From: Paragordius varius
Taxonomy: Eukaryota > Nematomorpha
NCBI GenBank assembly: GCA_964247055.1
Contig: OZ176052.1
Location: 1,116,001-1,180,000, forward strand
Direction of reading: 5' to 3'
DNA: 64,000 nt
Both the position numbers and the translations under genes were made by a program. Position 1 is the first letter of the stretch. Each line of letters begins with the position of its first letter. Positions 25,301-38,861 of this stretch are shown in pieces. The notes beneath the pieces were generated by a model. That model saw nothing but the letters and a program-made list of their open reading frames with translations. It was not told the origin of the DNA and searched no databases.

Positions 25301-28300
25301 TTTTATTTTTTTAAAAAAAATCATTTATAAACGTTTTTGCCATTTTTAACTTACACCATATAACCGAAAATTATTTATTAAATAGATTAACTATTTATTA
25401 ATTTTTAAAAAAATTATTTATACGCGTTTTTGCCATTTACTTTAACTTATACAATTGTAACTGACCGAAAATTAGATATTTATTAAATAAATTAACTATT
25501 TATTAAGTTTTTTTAAAAAAATCATTTATACGCGTTTTTGCCATTTACTTTAACTTATACAATTATAACGGAAAATTAGAATTTTATTAAATAAATTAAC
25601 TATTTATTTAGTTTTTTAAAAAAAATCATTTATACGCGTTTTTGTCATTTTTAACTTATACAATTATAACCGACCGAAAATTAGATATTTATTAAATAAA
25701 TTAATTATTTAATAATTTTTAAAAAAATCATTTATACACGTTTTTGCCATTTTTAACTTATACAATTATAACCGACCGAAAATTAGATATTTATTAAATA
25801 AATCAACTATTTTATTTTTTTAAAAAAAATCATTTATAAACGTTTTGCCATTTTTAACTTACACCATATAACCGAAAATTATATATTTATTAAATAAATT
25901 AACTATTTATTTTTTTTAAAAAAAGAATCATTTATACGCGTTTTTGCCATTTACTTTAACTTATACAATTATAACGGAAAATTAGAATTTTATTAAATAA
26001 ATTAACTATTTATTTAGTTTTTTAAAAAAAATCATTTATACGCGTTTTTGCCATTTACTTTAACTTACACCATATAACCGAAAATTAGATTTTTATTAAA
26101 TAAATTAAGTTTTAGTTTTTTTAAAAAAAATCATTTATACACGTTTTTGCCATTTACTTTAACTTACACCATATAACCGAAAACTAGATATTTATTAAAT
26201 AAATTAACTATTTATTTGGTTTTCTTAAAAAAATCATTTATACACGTTTTTGCCATTAACTTAAACTTACACCATATAACCGACTGAAAATTAAATATTT
26301 ATTAAATAAATTAACTATTTATTAATTTTTAAAAAAAATCATTTATACGCGTTTTTGCCATTTACTTTAACTTATACAATTATAACCGACCGAAAATTAG
26401 ATTTTTATTAAATAAATTAACTATTTATTTAGTTTTTTTTTAAAAAATCATTTATACACGTTTTTGCCATTTACTTTAACTTACACCATATAACCGACCG
26501 AAAATAAGATATTTAGTAAAATAAATTAACTATTTAGTTTTTAACAATCATTTATACGCGTTTTTGCCATTTACTTTAACTTATATCACTATATCAAAAT
26601 CAATGAAAAAACACCAAAAAAACCAAAAAAAATCCACAAAATGTTACCGTTTTCAGTTAGAGTCAAAATATTTTCACTTCCATAAAATACGGATGAATCA
26701 TCATTTTTATTATCTTTTGCAACGGAGTTTGTAGAGGAAAGAATGGTATTATTATTATTTGACAAGGCCAGAGTATTGTTAATGAGAGATGTAGGCATTG
26801 ACATAAGGCTTGTAGCCATTTGTGGTAATTGACCACGACCCATTAAAGTATTCGTTATAAACATTAATCTATAAAATAAAAATTTAAATTATTGGGAACA
26901 CTTTTGTGAATTTTTAAATATATCATTCATTTACAGTTTAAATTCACTCTCTCAAACTCTCAAACAATTCAAATTCATCCTATAAAATAAATCAAGTGTT
27001 TTTCAAGATTAAAAATTACTTATAGATGAGTTATATTAGCTCGAAAACAGATAATTTACTTTTAAGGTGAATCTGAATTGTTCGAGGGTAAATTTGAATT
27101 GTTTAAGGTTTGAATTGTAAATGGTATATATATATATATATATATATATAGTGTTTAATGATTATAAAATTAACTATAAACCATTAGGTATAATACATCT
27201 TTTTGTCCAATCACACATGTAAAAAATTTCAAAAAACTCCTTATTATACAAAAAAGGGTCTTTGAAATAAAATCAAATAATGAATAATATTGAGGATAAA
27301 ATAATTATTAAATATTTTCCTTCGAATAAAAAATTATATTTTTTTGCCTTACTAAACCGTGTAGAATTTAATTCCTATAAATCGTCCTAAAATTCATTAA
27401 TAAAAACATCAATAATTAAATATTGTTAAAAAACATTTTTTTACCTTTCACTTTTATTTTTGTTTTGAAGCGTGGCTTGAGAATATCGTTTTATACCAGT
27501 AGTTGTGATTGGTATAGAATTGTCTATGTTAGATGATATTGCAGTGTTTAAATCTTTGCATGTTGGAGAATTCTAATCATTCAAAAAGTTATTTAATTTT
27601 AAAATCAGCCTGAAAATGTATTATTAATAAAAAAAATTAATAAAAAAATTTTCATAGAAATAATCAGGATACATTTTTTAGATGTAAAATGTAAATATAA
27701 AAATTATATAAACACCTTTAATGTTAAACAAAACTTTAATTGAGTTTTTATTTTTTTCGTTTTTATACTTTGTTTTATACTGATATCATTCAACAAAGAT
27801 TAATAGGAAGTAAAAATTCTTGTTTAAAAATATATTCAATCATTGCTTAATTCAAAATAATTCTAAATACAGTAAGAGTAAGTATACATTGCTAGAAAGA
27901 TATTAATTATTGCCAAATAGAAGCATAAACAACAAAGGGCAGTATTATTGGCTTATAGTTATTTTTTCATTTTTTACTATCATTAGTAGCATGCCCTTTG
28001 TTGTATTAACTATTTGGCAATAAATAAACTTTCTATCAATGTATACTTACTCTTACAGTAATTTAATAATAAATATTCTTTTTACTTCATCAAAAATCGC
28101 ATTGTTCAAAAAAATGTCAAATAATGAATAAGTATTTCTTTTCATTTAAAGCCCCCCCCCCCCCTTTTTTTTCAAAAAAGTGTCAAAAAATCACAAAAAT
28201 TAGAAATGTTATAAAAAATACCTCTTTAACACTAGTTTTTGTGGTGTTAGATTGCGTTGGTAAAACATACGGATTTTCTAGTTGATTCATTTGAAGCAAT

Positions 28301-31300
28301 TGTATAAATGTTTCTTGTACAGGAGTATTCTCATTTTTATTAGCAATATCATTTAGGTTCATATTCAACAAAGAGAAATTTTCATTTTCATTGCCAAGAA
28401 TATCATTATTATGGTAATTTTCTCCAGATTGCATGATTAGATTGGGAAAGCTTTGGGCAGTACTAGGCGCAGTTGACCCTAAATTATTCAGAAATTAAAA
28501 TAATATAAATGTTTAATTGGATGGATATAAAGACAAATATTTTTTTCAAAAGACAACCAACCATACTTTTTTAAACTACCTTAATTTATCCTATAAAGTA
28601 ACATTTAATTACAATTGTAATATACCAAATTGATTGTGTTAACAATATACATTTCTATACTATACTATCTAGTTAAAATCAATGAGTTATATTTAAGAAA
28701 ATCAAGATTAAAAATGGTATGGTTGTCTTTGTGTTAAAAAATATTTGTCTTTATATTTTCACGTTTTGTCTGTATAATTTCAATTTCAACTGTAATATGA
28801 TTAAATTATAAAAAAATATTTTTGATGCAAATAAAATTGCAAATGAATATTATTAGAGTTTTTATTGAATACAAAAGGCATTTTATAGGTTGCTTATTTC
28901 ACACTATAGTTGGAGGCAATTTTCAACACAACACTAGTGTATGGAAAAAACAACAAAATGGTGAATAAACAATTTTATCTATTCTTTTTTCCATATACTA
29001 CTGTGTTGCAAATGGCCCTACTATAGTATGTGAAATAAGTAATATTCAAGTAGTTTTTAATTTTTACTGGAATATTTTATGTGGAGAAAATTTAAAGTAA
29101 CTCCTTAAATTTTAACATTAATCATCAATCAATAAGTTATTATAGTATGATATGAAAAATGTTAATTTCATTTTTATGTTAATAGTTATATATTGTATAA
29201 AATGCTCAAATAAAGAAATTACAAATTTTAAAATTTAAATTTGAATACATAATCGAGGATAAAGAAAGTATTTTATTTTTGTTAAAAATCCAAAAATTTT
29301 AAAAAAACTCAAGAACATTTTTTTTATATAAAAGCATAAAATTTATACAATTTTGATGGAACAATGCATGTGATTTCCCCATACTACTGCCATTATTTGT
29401 CGTAAGCGGTATTTCATCTCGCCTATCATCCATTGATGAATTAGATGATAAAATAGTTGCATTTTCCATATTATTATTATTATTGGCTTTTGTGGTAATA
29501 TCATCAATTTTATTAGGGTTTGTGTTTAATTTTTCAGTAGAATTTCCAAGAACAAATTTAAGTTCCTTTTTCTTTCGTGAATTCATTGAAGGGCCAGGAT
29601 ATTTTGTTGAAGGTGTCGTGGGTATAAATTGGTTTGTTGTCATATTATTGAAATTGTCTGAATGAATAAAAAACTAAATAGTAATTTTTAAATATCTATC
29701 TGGAAAAATTATAAGAAAATAATTTTATATAGCATGCAAAAAAGTTTTAATACTCTTGGTAAAACAAACATATGAGCCCTAAAATTTTAATTAAAAAAAG
29801 TGGCATTCAATAAATAGTTCACAAAAAACCTAAAAATTTTTATTTTATATAAAGTTAATATAAAGCCTAAATTTTATAGGTATTATGTAAATTTTTTTTA
29901 TGTTAACTTATTTAAAACGCATTCATTTTCTAGAAATTGGTTTATACCAATTTTTATTTTTTTTATTACCACTAAAAAATATTTTTACAACAAAATAATT
30001 TATATACCTTGAGACGTTACATTGTAGTGGCAGTCATTTGAATTAAAATCATCGATATTTTGAATAATTTCACGGGTTTCGGTGGTACTTATCATTTCAT
30101 TTGAAATGCCCAATATTTGCTTTTCTTGACATTCTAGGCTACAACTGGTCTTGTTTTGTTGCAATAATAATGATAAGTTGCTATTATTAATATTGTCAAT
30201 TAAATTTATCGGTTCGTTAGAGGAAGAATACGTCATAAATTGTTCGTAAGATGATGTTGATGGTATTAACATAGGAATTTCATCAGTTGACGCCTTTTGT
30301 CATAACATAAAAGAAATGTAATATGGTGAGGTTTTAAATAAAATTTTCCAAATAATTTAGAGGGTTTTTTTGTTAAAAAAAATTGCCATGTATAAAAGTC
30401 CATTTGTAAGAGTATATCGTTTTTTAAACAAAAATTCAAATAGAACTCGATAGTTTATACTATATTTCGATATTAAAAAATCTATTAATTAAAAAGGTAT
30501 ATATTTCATAACAATTTTACTTATAACAAAAACTACATACAATTGGGTGAATTTTTTGAATGAATGAATTATTACCAAATAAAAATTATAAAATTTTCCA
30601 GTGTTTATATAGGACAAACAATAAAATTATATTACTGTAGTATCCTCCAACAAATATTCCGTGGAAGTAAATTCTGCCGATGAAAATGTGGCATTTTCCT
30701 CCATTATACAACTTTGTTGTTCGAAATAGGTTCCTTCTCCTGTACCAGAATTGCCATTGTTTTTAAGGGAACTTTTTCTATAGTTTGTTATATCATTGAA
30801 TGAAACATATTTAGAATATTTTTTAATTAAAATACAGTCATGTATCCTTTATTTTATCTACCAATTATTTATTTATTTTTTCGTTAAATAGGCGTATAAA
30901 TATTTCGTTAAAGAATGGAAAAAACAAGAGCTCTATGGTAATTTTTATACTTTTTTGATGAAACGAATATAATATTGTTAATACCATAGAACTCTTGTTT
31001 TCCCCACATTCTTTACCAAATATTTATAACCATTTAACGAAAAAAAAAAAATTTTGATAAAATAAAGGATACATGACTGTATGTTATAAAAGGATGGGAA
31101 AAGGTATTTTTTTTCCACATACAAATTTTATAATCATTTCAGGCGCTCAAATTTTATAATATATATATTATATACATTGCAAAAAATGCAATTTTTACAG
31201 CCAGAAAATATGTTTCCTTAAAAATTATCAAAATGTTCCTTTTCGATATCCAAAAAAAATATTTCTCTCACATATATTTAAGTTATTAAAGTATTGTACA

Positions 31301-34181
31301 AGTGTTAAACAAAAAAAAGTATTAGCGTATTGCAAAAAATTGTTGAAAAAAAACCGCTTTTAAATTAAAAATTTAATTTTATATTATATTGTATTTAAAA
31401 TCAATATTTTAATTCCATTATTTTTGCAATTAAATTTTAGCTAAAATTGAATGATGAATACAAGTAATCTTTATCAAACGTAGAAAATAAAATTAAAATA
31501 TAAACTAAAAATTTAAGTACAAATTAAATTAATGAGAATAGAACTTAAAAAAACATGTGTGAAATATTATTAAGAAAAAGATTGTAGATTATAGGGAAAT
31601 GTATTATTAAAAACTTTATTTAGCTTATTTACCTACACTTAGCACTCAAACTATTGTTTGAATATTAAAACGAGAAAAATTATTGCAAAAAAGTCATTTT
31701 TTGAATACAAAAAGGAATATATATATCTTCAAAATGAAAAAAAAAAACTACTTTATTATTTAAATATTTGCATTTCTAACCTATATTTAACGCTCAAACA
31801 ACCATTCTTTTCAGGAGTGTGATCATTTAATTAGATATTAAAAAACAAATTTTCAGCCATGATGAAATAAAAAAATAAACTTAAACTTTAAAAAAGTTGC
31901 TTGTTGACCAATTTTTAAATTATAAAACGCCAAATTATTAAAAAACTCTTTATATTTAAAGTATCAAAAATCACCGCATTTTAGCGGTAAAACTAATTTT
32001 TACTAATTATAAAGTATATATTGTTTCATTTTTTGAACCAGATGAAAAGAAAAACCCTTCTATATAATATCTTAAAAAGTTGATATAAAAACCAAGTCGA
32101 TAAAAAGAGTTTTTTTTCAATAAAATTTTTGAAAAAAAAATTGAAAATCACATTTTATTTTATACGTATTCTAGTTTAATTTTAAGTAAATTGCAAAACA
32201 TTGTCTTCCAAAAAGTTTTTTTTAAACTTTCTTTCATCAATGTATCCCTTTTTCTATATGCAAAAAAATTATTCTCCCTACCTATATTTGGCGTTCAAAC
32301 CACCATTCTTATTGTTAGGGTTGATGTTAGTTTCAGGGTTAGTAGTAGTCATTTGGTTTATTTCATTCGAGGTGGCTTCTTGAGTTTTAGTTTTCCAACA
32401 GGCTTGTAACAATCTTTGCCCGCTATCATCTAGGAGGTTAGAGGCACTAACACATTTTTTGCGTTGCATGGTCGGTGTCATTGTTAGATTATTTTGATTA
32501 ATACTTTGATTATTAATATTAATATTGGTATTGGTAATATTAATATTTGATGGATGTTTGTTGTCCACAGGGATCTCTTTTTGGTCTAGCATAGTAAAAT
32601 ATATTCATATATGTGTGATAAATTTAATAAATATAACATAGGCTATATATATGTATAATATTTTAATTTAGTAATAAACTTCAAATAAATCACTTTTGAA
32701 AAAAAAATTATGAAATTTTTTTGGGGAAATAAATAATTTTTGAAAAAAATATGAAATTTTTTAGCCAACAAATAAATCACTTTAAAAAAAGCACAGAGCT
32801 GCATCCAAATTTTTTAATAAGGATTCCTTGTTTAGTTGAGATAATTCGACATTAAAAAAATGCAAATGTTATGGATTTAAATTAAAAATTATGTAATTGA
32901 TGACCAGATAATCTTTTAATATCTAATTTATTTCTAGTGAAGGCTAAAAATCAACAATTCAGATTAAAAATAAAAATCAAAAATCTACGCTAAATATATT
33001 TTCAACATACTTTTGCTTGTAGATGTTAAATCGGTAGGTATAGAAACAATGTTTACGGTAGTAGGATCATTATTTATCTCAAAACTTTCAGTCGAATAGT
33101 TTTTTTGTTCAATAGCTGAGATACTAAGAGAAGTTTGATTACTCAACAATTTTATTTGAATTTTTGAAGACTGGGAGGGTGTTTTCAATACTTTTTCTTT
33201 ACTTAAATTGTTGTTTTCATTTATTATAGGTTCTTGTTCAAAAATAAAATGTGTTTTGGTCAATACATTCTTATTATTATTTGATTTCATTTCATTATTG
33301 GATGTGGTTTTATTAATTGCGTTATTTTGGGTAAAATTTTCTAGGTCCCTACCTTTAAACGATTCAGAAAACGATAAAAATGGTAACGATACAGGAGGAC
33401 ACACTGTTTCTACCACAAACAAAAAAATAAAAAATAAATATTATAAAACATTAATAATTAAATAATAAATTTATAAAAATAAATTAAAATAACCATAATT
33501 TCTTGAATAAAAAAATATAAATTACGGATATCTTTGTCAAATACGTAAAATAAATTCTAAAGTAACTATTATTGGTAAAATAATCATACATATCATAGTG
33601 CAATAAATTCCATGGAAAACACAAAAAAAGATTTTTATATATTTGTAATATGTAAATAATTTAAATCTCTTAGAAATCTAAAAGTTTTTATTAATTAAAC
33701 CCTCCTACTTGCTTTATAAAAATTAAAAACTTTATCTAAATCATCAAATAATAATCTAAAAAAAGTTTTAAAAAACCAAATTAAATTCACGTATAATAAC
33801 CTCCCAATTTCTTAGGTTTCGGCATTAGTTGTGGCATCTCATAATTTTCATTTTTAATGTTGCAAATTTTATTAACATTCTTAGTGTTGTAGATGGTTTC
33901 ATTTGTGTTGCGTTGTTTACTACTCATCCAAACCTTTGAATTATTCAATAAAAGAGAATTGTTCTTGCTGTTATTGTTTTCAATTTTGTTAAATTTTTTG
34001 GCATTATTGTTGATGGTTCCACCACCCATTAGGGATTTTAGAATGGTATCTTTAATACTCTTAGTGAAAGCGTCATCAGTCCTATGATTATATTATAAGA
34101 TGTTTATTAAAATTATATAATAAGTAGAAAAGCAAAAAGGATAAAAAATTAAAATATGCAATATTTTAAAAAAAACCATAT

Positions 34182-34236
<55 letters not shown>

Positions 34237-37200
34237 AAAACCATATATAATTTCTTCAATATTGTCAACGAGAACGAAATATTAAATGTTAAAAAATTAA
34301 ATTATCGTATTTATTAAATTAAACTAAAGATATCCAAAATTTTAGATACATGGTTAGTATCTTTTTTAATAGACGAACTATAAAGAAAATATAATTAAAA
34401 ATTATTTTAAAAATAAATTAATAATAAAATGTAATATCGCCGCCCACCTATAGTTTTAAGTTGCAAAATAAAGATTAGATATGTAAATTGGTAACACATT
34501 AAATTATATAACTTTCACAAATATAGAAATAGATAATAGAAAAAAAACAAGTATTAAAAAATATGATTTTTTTCCTACACTGTGAAAATTATATTAAAAA
34601 GACAAAACGATTAAAATGCGAATATTTTTATTAAAAAAATAACACATATTTTTTAAACGTTAAAATACCATTTACAGTTCAAATTCCACCTTAAACAATT
34701 CAAATCCACCTTATAAAAAATAATGTGTTTTTTAAAATTAAAAACTACCTATTTTACATTTTCAAAAAAAATTTTTGTTTACAATTAATATAACACTGAA
34801 GAACTAATAAACTATGCCATAAAGATATATTTCATATAAATGATGAGTTATATTAGCCCAAAAAGTCTATAAACTATTTTTAGGGTGAATTTGAATTGTT
34901 CGAGGGTAAATTTAAATTGGAAATATATTTTTTAATTATAATAAATGATTAATATTGTTGAATATGTAAAGATGTAAGTAATCTCTATTTCATATTTCGC
35001 TGCCAAAACGACATAGGTAAGTAATACTAAAAAATCAAGGTTTAAAAAGTTCAATTATTATCTTTTCTGAAAATATATTTATCTTTTAATTTTTACGTTA
35101 AAAGATTAATATGTTTTTTTAAGAAAAGACAATAATTTAACTTTTTATACCTTGATCAATATTTACTGTATTTTATCATTATAAATGTAGGTGTCTTTAA
35201 CTTTTTTTATGTTTATAATTTTATAATTTTTTACTGTAAATTTCCGTTTTTAACGCAATTTTTGCCAGTTTTATGAGAGGTAGAGGGTTGATGTTCGCTA
35301 GATTGAGGAGATGATTGTGGAATTTCATTGTCATTTGCTGTGACAAAGGCTATAAAACATATGTATATATAAAAATAAATGTTTTGGGTATAAATTAAAA
35401 AAAATGCTAACCTAGATTATTCATTCATTTATATTTAATTTAATCATTTAAGAAAGAAAATTTATTAAAACAAAAAAAAGTTATAATGTAAAATTAATTA
35501 TTTGCATTAGGTTAAGATTGTTATATATCTTTACATATAATAAAACATCAAGAAAATTAATAAATCATCACTAATCACTCTAAATCATATATCTCTATAT
35601 GCATAAAAACCATTTTTTTAAAACTTTAACCCATAAGAAAAGCAATTAATTTAAAGTTTAAATAAAAAATTTTCTATTTTTATATTCCTTTTTTTAAAAA
35701 AAACAACTCACGTATAAAATTATCGTTAGGAATGACATCCCAAACCGACCCATAAACTTCAAAGTTGGTGACGGCATTCCAGACCGTGCAATAAAGAGTG
35801 GTGGCAACAGCTGATTGTCGCGAAGAAGAACAGCTGATGTTAGATCCTCCACTAATTTTTGTGTTAGTGTTAGGCTTATATATTATACGGACGTATCGAT
35901 ATTTTACGCGTTGAGATTGTTCATTGAATACGTGTTTAATCAACACTTCATTCGTACTAATTTTATATTTATTTCAAACAAAATAGAGTTATTAAAATAT
36001 TGAAATTTCAAAAAAATTTATATATAAGGTAGAGAACATTTTATATGATAGTATTATTATTTATATTGTAATGGCAAATGACGGATTGATTATGTTTTTG
36101 TAATAACAGTCGTTATCTTACGGATTTTAACAAGTGTTATTTATAGTTGACTAATAATACTTTTAAAAAATGATTGATAAAGATATCTGATATAATTAAA
36201 AATTTGGGAAATATAGTTTAGTTTTAATAAGTTTAACGCAAAATTAATTTATATATATTATTTGTTTTCGTTGACATTGTTAATAAAAAAAACGTATCGT
36301 AAAAATGTATATTTGTCCAAAATAAGATACTATCTAAGTTCACTAAGTGTTGCTAATATAAGAAAAATCACTAAAAGTATAATATTAACAAAAATTGGCC
36401 CAATAATATAATTTAAATGTATAATTATAATTATATACCATTTACAATTCAAATTCCCCCTCGAACAATTCGAATTCACCCTAAAAATGAATTATGTGTT
36501 TTCAGTCTATTATAACTCATCATAAATATGATATATTACTTTTACGACATAGTTTATTATTTCAGTTTGATCTCAATTTTAAACGTAATTTCATTTTTTA
36601 AAAATATACAATAAAGATAATTTTTAATCTTAAAAACACATAATTATTTTAGGGTAATCTGAATTGTTTAAGGGTAAAGAATTGTTCAAGGGTTAATTTG
36701 AATTATTTGAATAGTTCGAAATTTGAACTGTAAATGGTATATATAAAAATTAATATACCCATAATCTTTGATGTTACGATCTGAGCATTCTAACGCAAAC
36801 CATTCACCATGGAGATTTGCGGAGCCATAAAATTGAAATAGGTTCAAAGGTGAATTTAACATAATTCTATCAAATAAATAAATAAATGAAAATTATTACA
36901 AAAATACCCCCTTTTTAATATATTATATATTTTTAGAAAGAAAATAAATATACCATGTTGCAACTAAAAAAAGCTTTTTCATAATTATATAATATAGTTT
37001 TATGTAAAATGTCAAAAACTATAAAAAATTAAAAATTTTGTCATTACAAAGAAATTTGTTATACTCAAAAAATATAAACTTTTTATTTGAATAATTTGAT
37101 AAAATGCTGTCATATTAACCCTTAAACTCCTATCAAAATAAAATCTTAAAAAATCCAAAAAAACTTACTTTGAAGCCAAATTTTTCCACATGGTAAAAGT

Positions 37201-38822
37201 TATGGCTGATGCGCTTAGGATAGATCCAGTATCAACATCAATGGTACACATCCTAATCAAAACAATAATTATATATATACCATTTACAATTCAAATTTAC
37301 CCTCAAATAAATTGCATGCTATTTAAAAAAATAAAAATTACCTATATATTTTAATATAGTTTTAAAAAATAAAATTTTGTTGTTTGCAATTAAAAGAATA
37401 CTGAAAAATTAATAAACTATGCGCCATAAAGATATATTTCATATTAATAATGTAAGAGTTATATTAGTTTGATAAAAGACATAATTGTTTTTTAGGGTGA
37501 ATTTGAATTGTTCAAGGGTGAATTTGAACTGTAAATGGTATATTAGGATGAAAACTTAAACTCAATAATTATTATTATTAAATTATACAAATTTTAAAAG
37601 ATAAGAGTCCAATAATAATAGAGATTATAGCAAAATCTAACATTTGTCTTTATTTTTGATATTTAGCTTTCGTCGTTATAAAATTTCAATTTTTAACTCT
37701 GTATAAAAATTGAAATTTTTGATATACACGAGATGAGTAATTAAACAATTTTATTAAATTCATAATTTAAATTTTAGTTTATATTTTAATTTTATTTTTA
37801 CGTTTGACAAAGATTACTTGTAGTAATCGAAATATTATAATAAATTTATATAATTTTTGTTGAATTATTCCATATATAATAATTAATAGAGTATTTTTAT
37901 AGTGTCTTTTTGATATTTAGGTTTTGTCGTTATAAATTTCAATTTTTAGCACTGTATAAAAATTGAAATTTTTGATATACACGAGATGAATAATTAAACA
38001 ATTTTATTTTAAAGTTTTTTGTAAAAATTCCAATTATTATTTCTAGATAAACCTTTCAGCCATAAGTTTAATGAGTGCCTTAGAGTATGCATTCGTGGGT
38101 GCAGGTGCAATAGGGACCATTCCAACCCCATTATTCGCGTTATTTGAAACAACAACAGCTGCTGGCGTATTTGCATGTGTTCCACTTGTGGGGCAACTCT
38201 GAGCCCTACTAAATATTTCCTCTAGACGGGTACTATTAACCCCATAGGAATTGCTATTATGAGTTTGAGTTGTTTGAGTTATGCAATTTTCATTACCATA
38301 ATCATCATCGGGTGTGACAAAATATCGAATCCCCATTATACTGTAATGCGCTGGATTAATCCAATGATTTTTCGTAGTCCTAATAAAAGAAAGAAAGTGT
38401 TTAAAAGTTTTTAACATAAAATGACTTTTTTTGCTAATTATTAAATATTGTGGAAATTATAATTAAGCAAGCATTAATATGGAATTTATTAAAGCATGAA
38501 TTAATTATTTTTCGATTATTACAAGTCATTCATCTATCTATCTTGTGTTGTCAAATGTCATCATAATATAAAATGAAATTAACATTGAAATTCAAATTCC
38601 AAAAATATACAAATTTTAAAATGAAAAAAACTTAAAAAAACATGTTTATTATATTAATTAATTAAAAAAAATTATGTTTAATAACCATATAAATATTATA
38701 TAAATTATAATCAATCGGACAATAATGTTGAAGGCCAGTTTTATGTTTCTTTGTGATAATTAATTGATAATGAAAAGACAAAATTTTGAAAAAGGTCTAC
38801 TCACAAATAAAGTTTTACTGTG

Positions 38823-38861
<39 letters not shown>

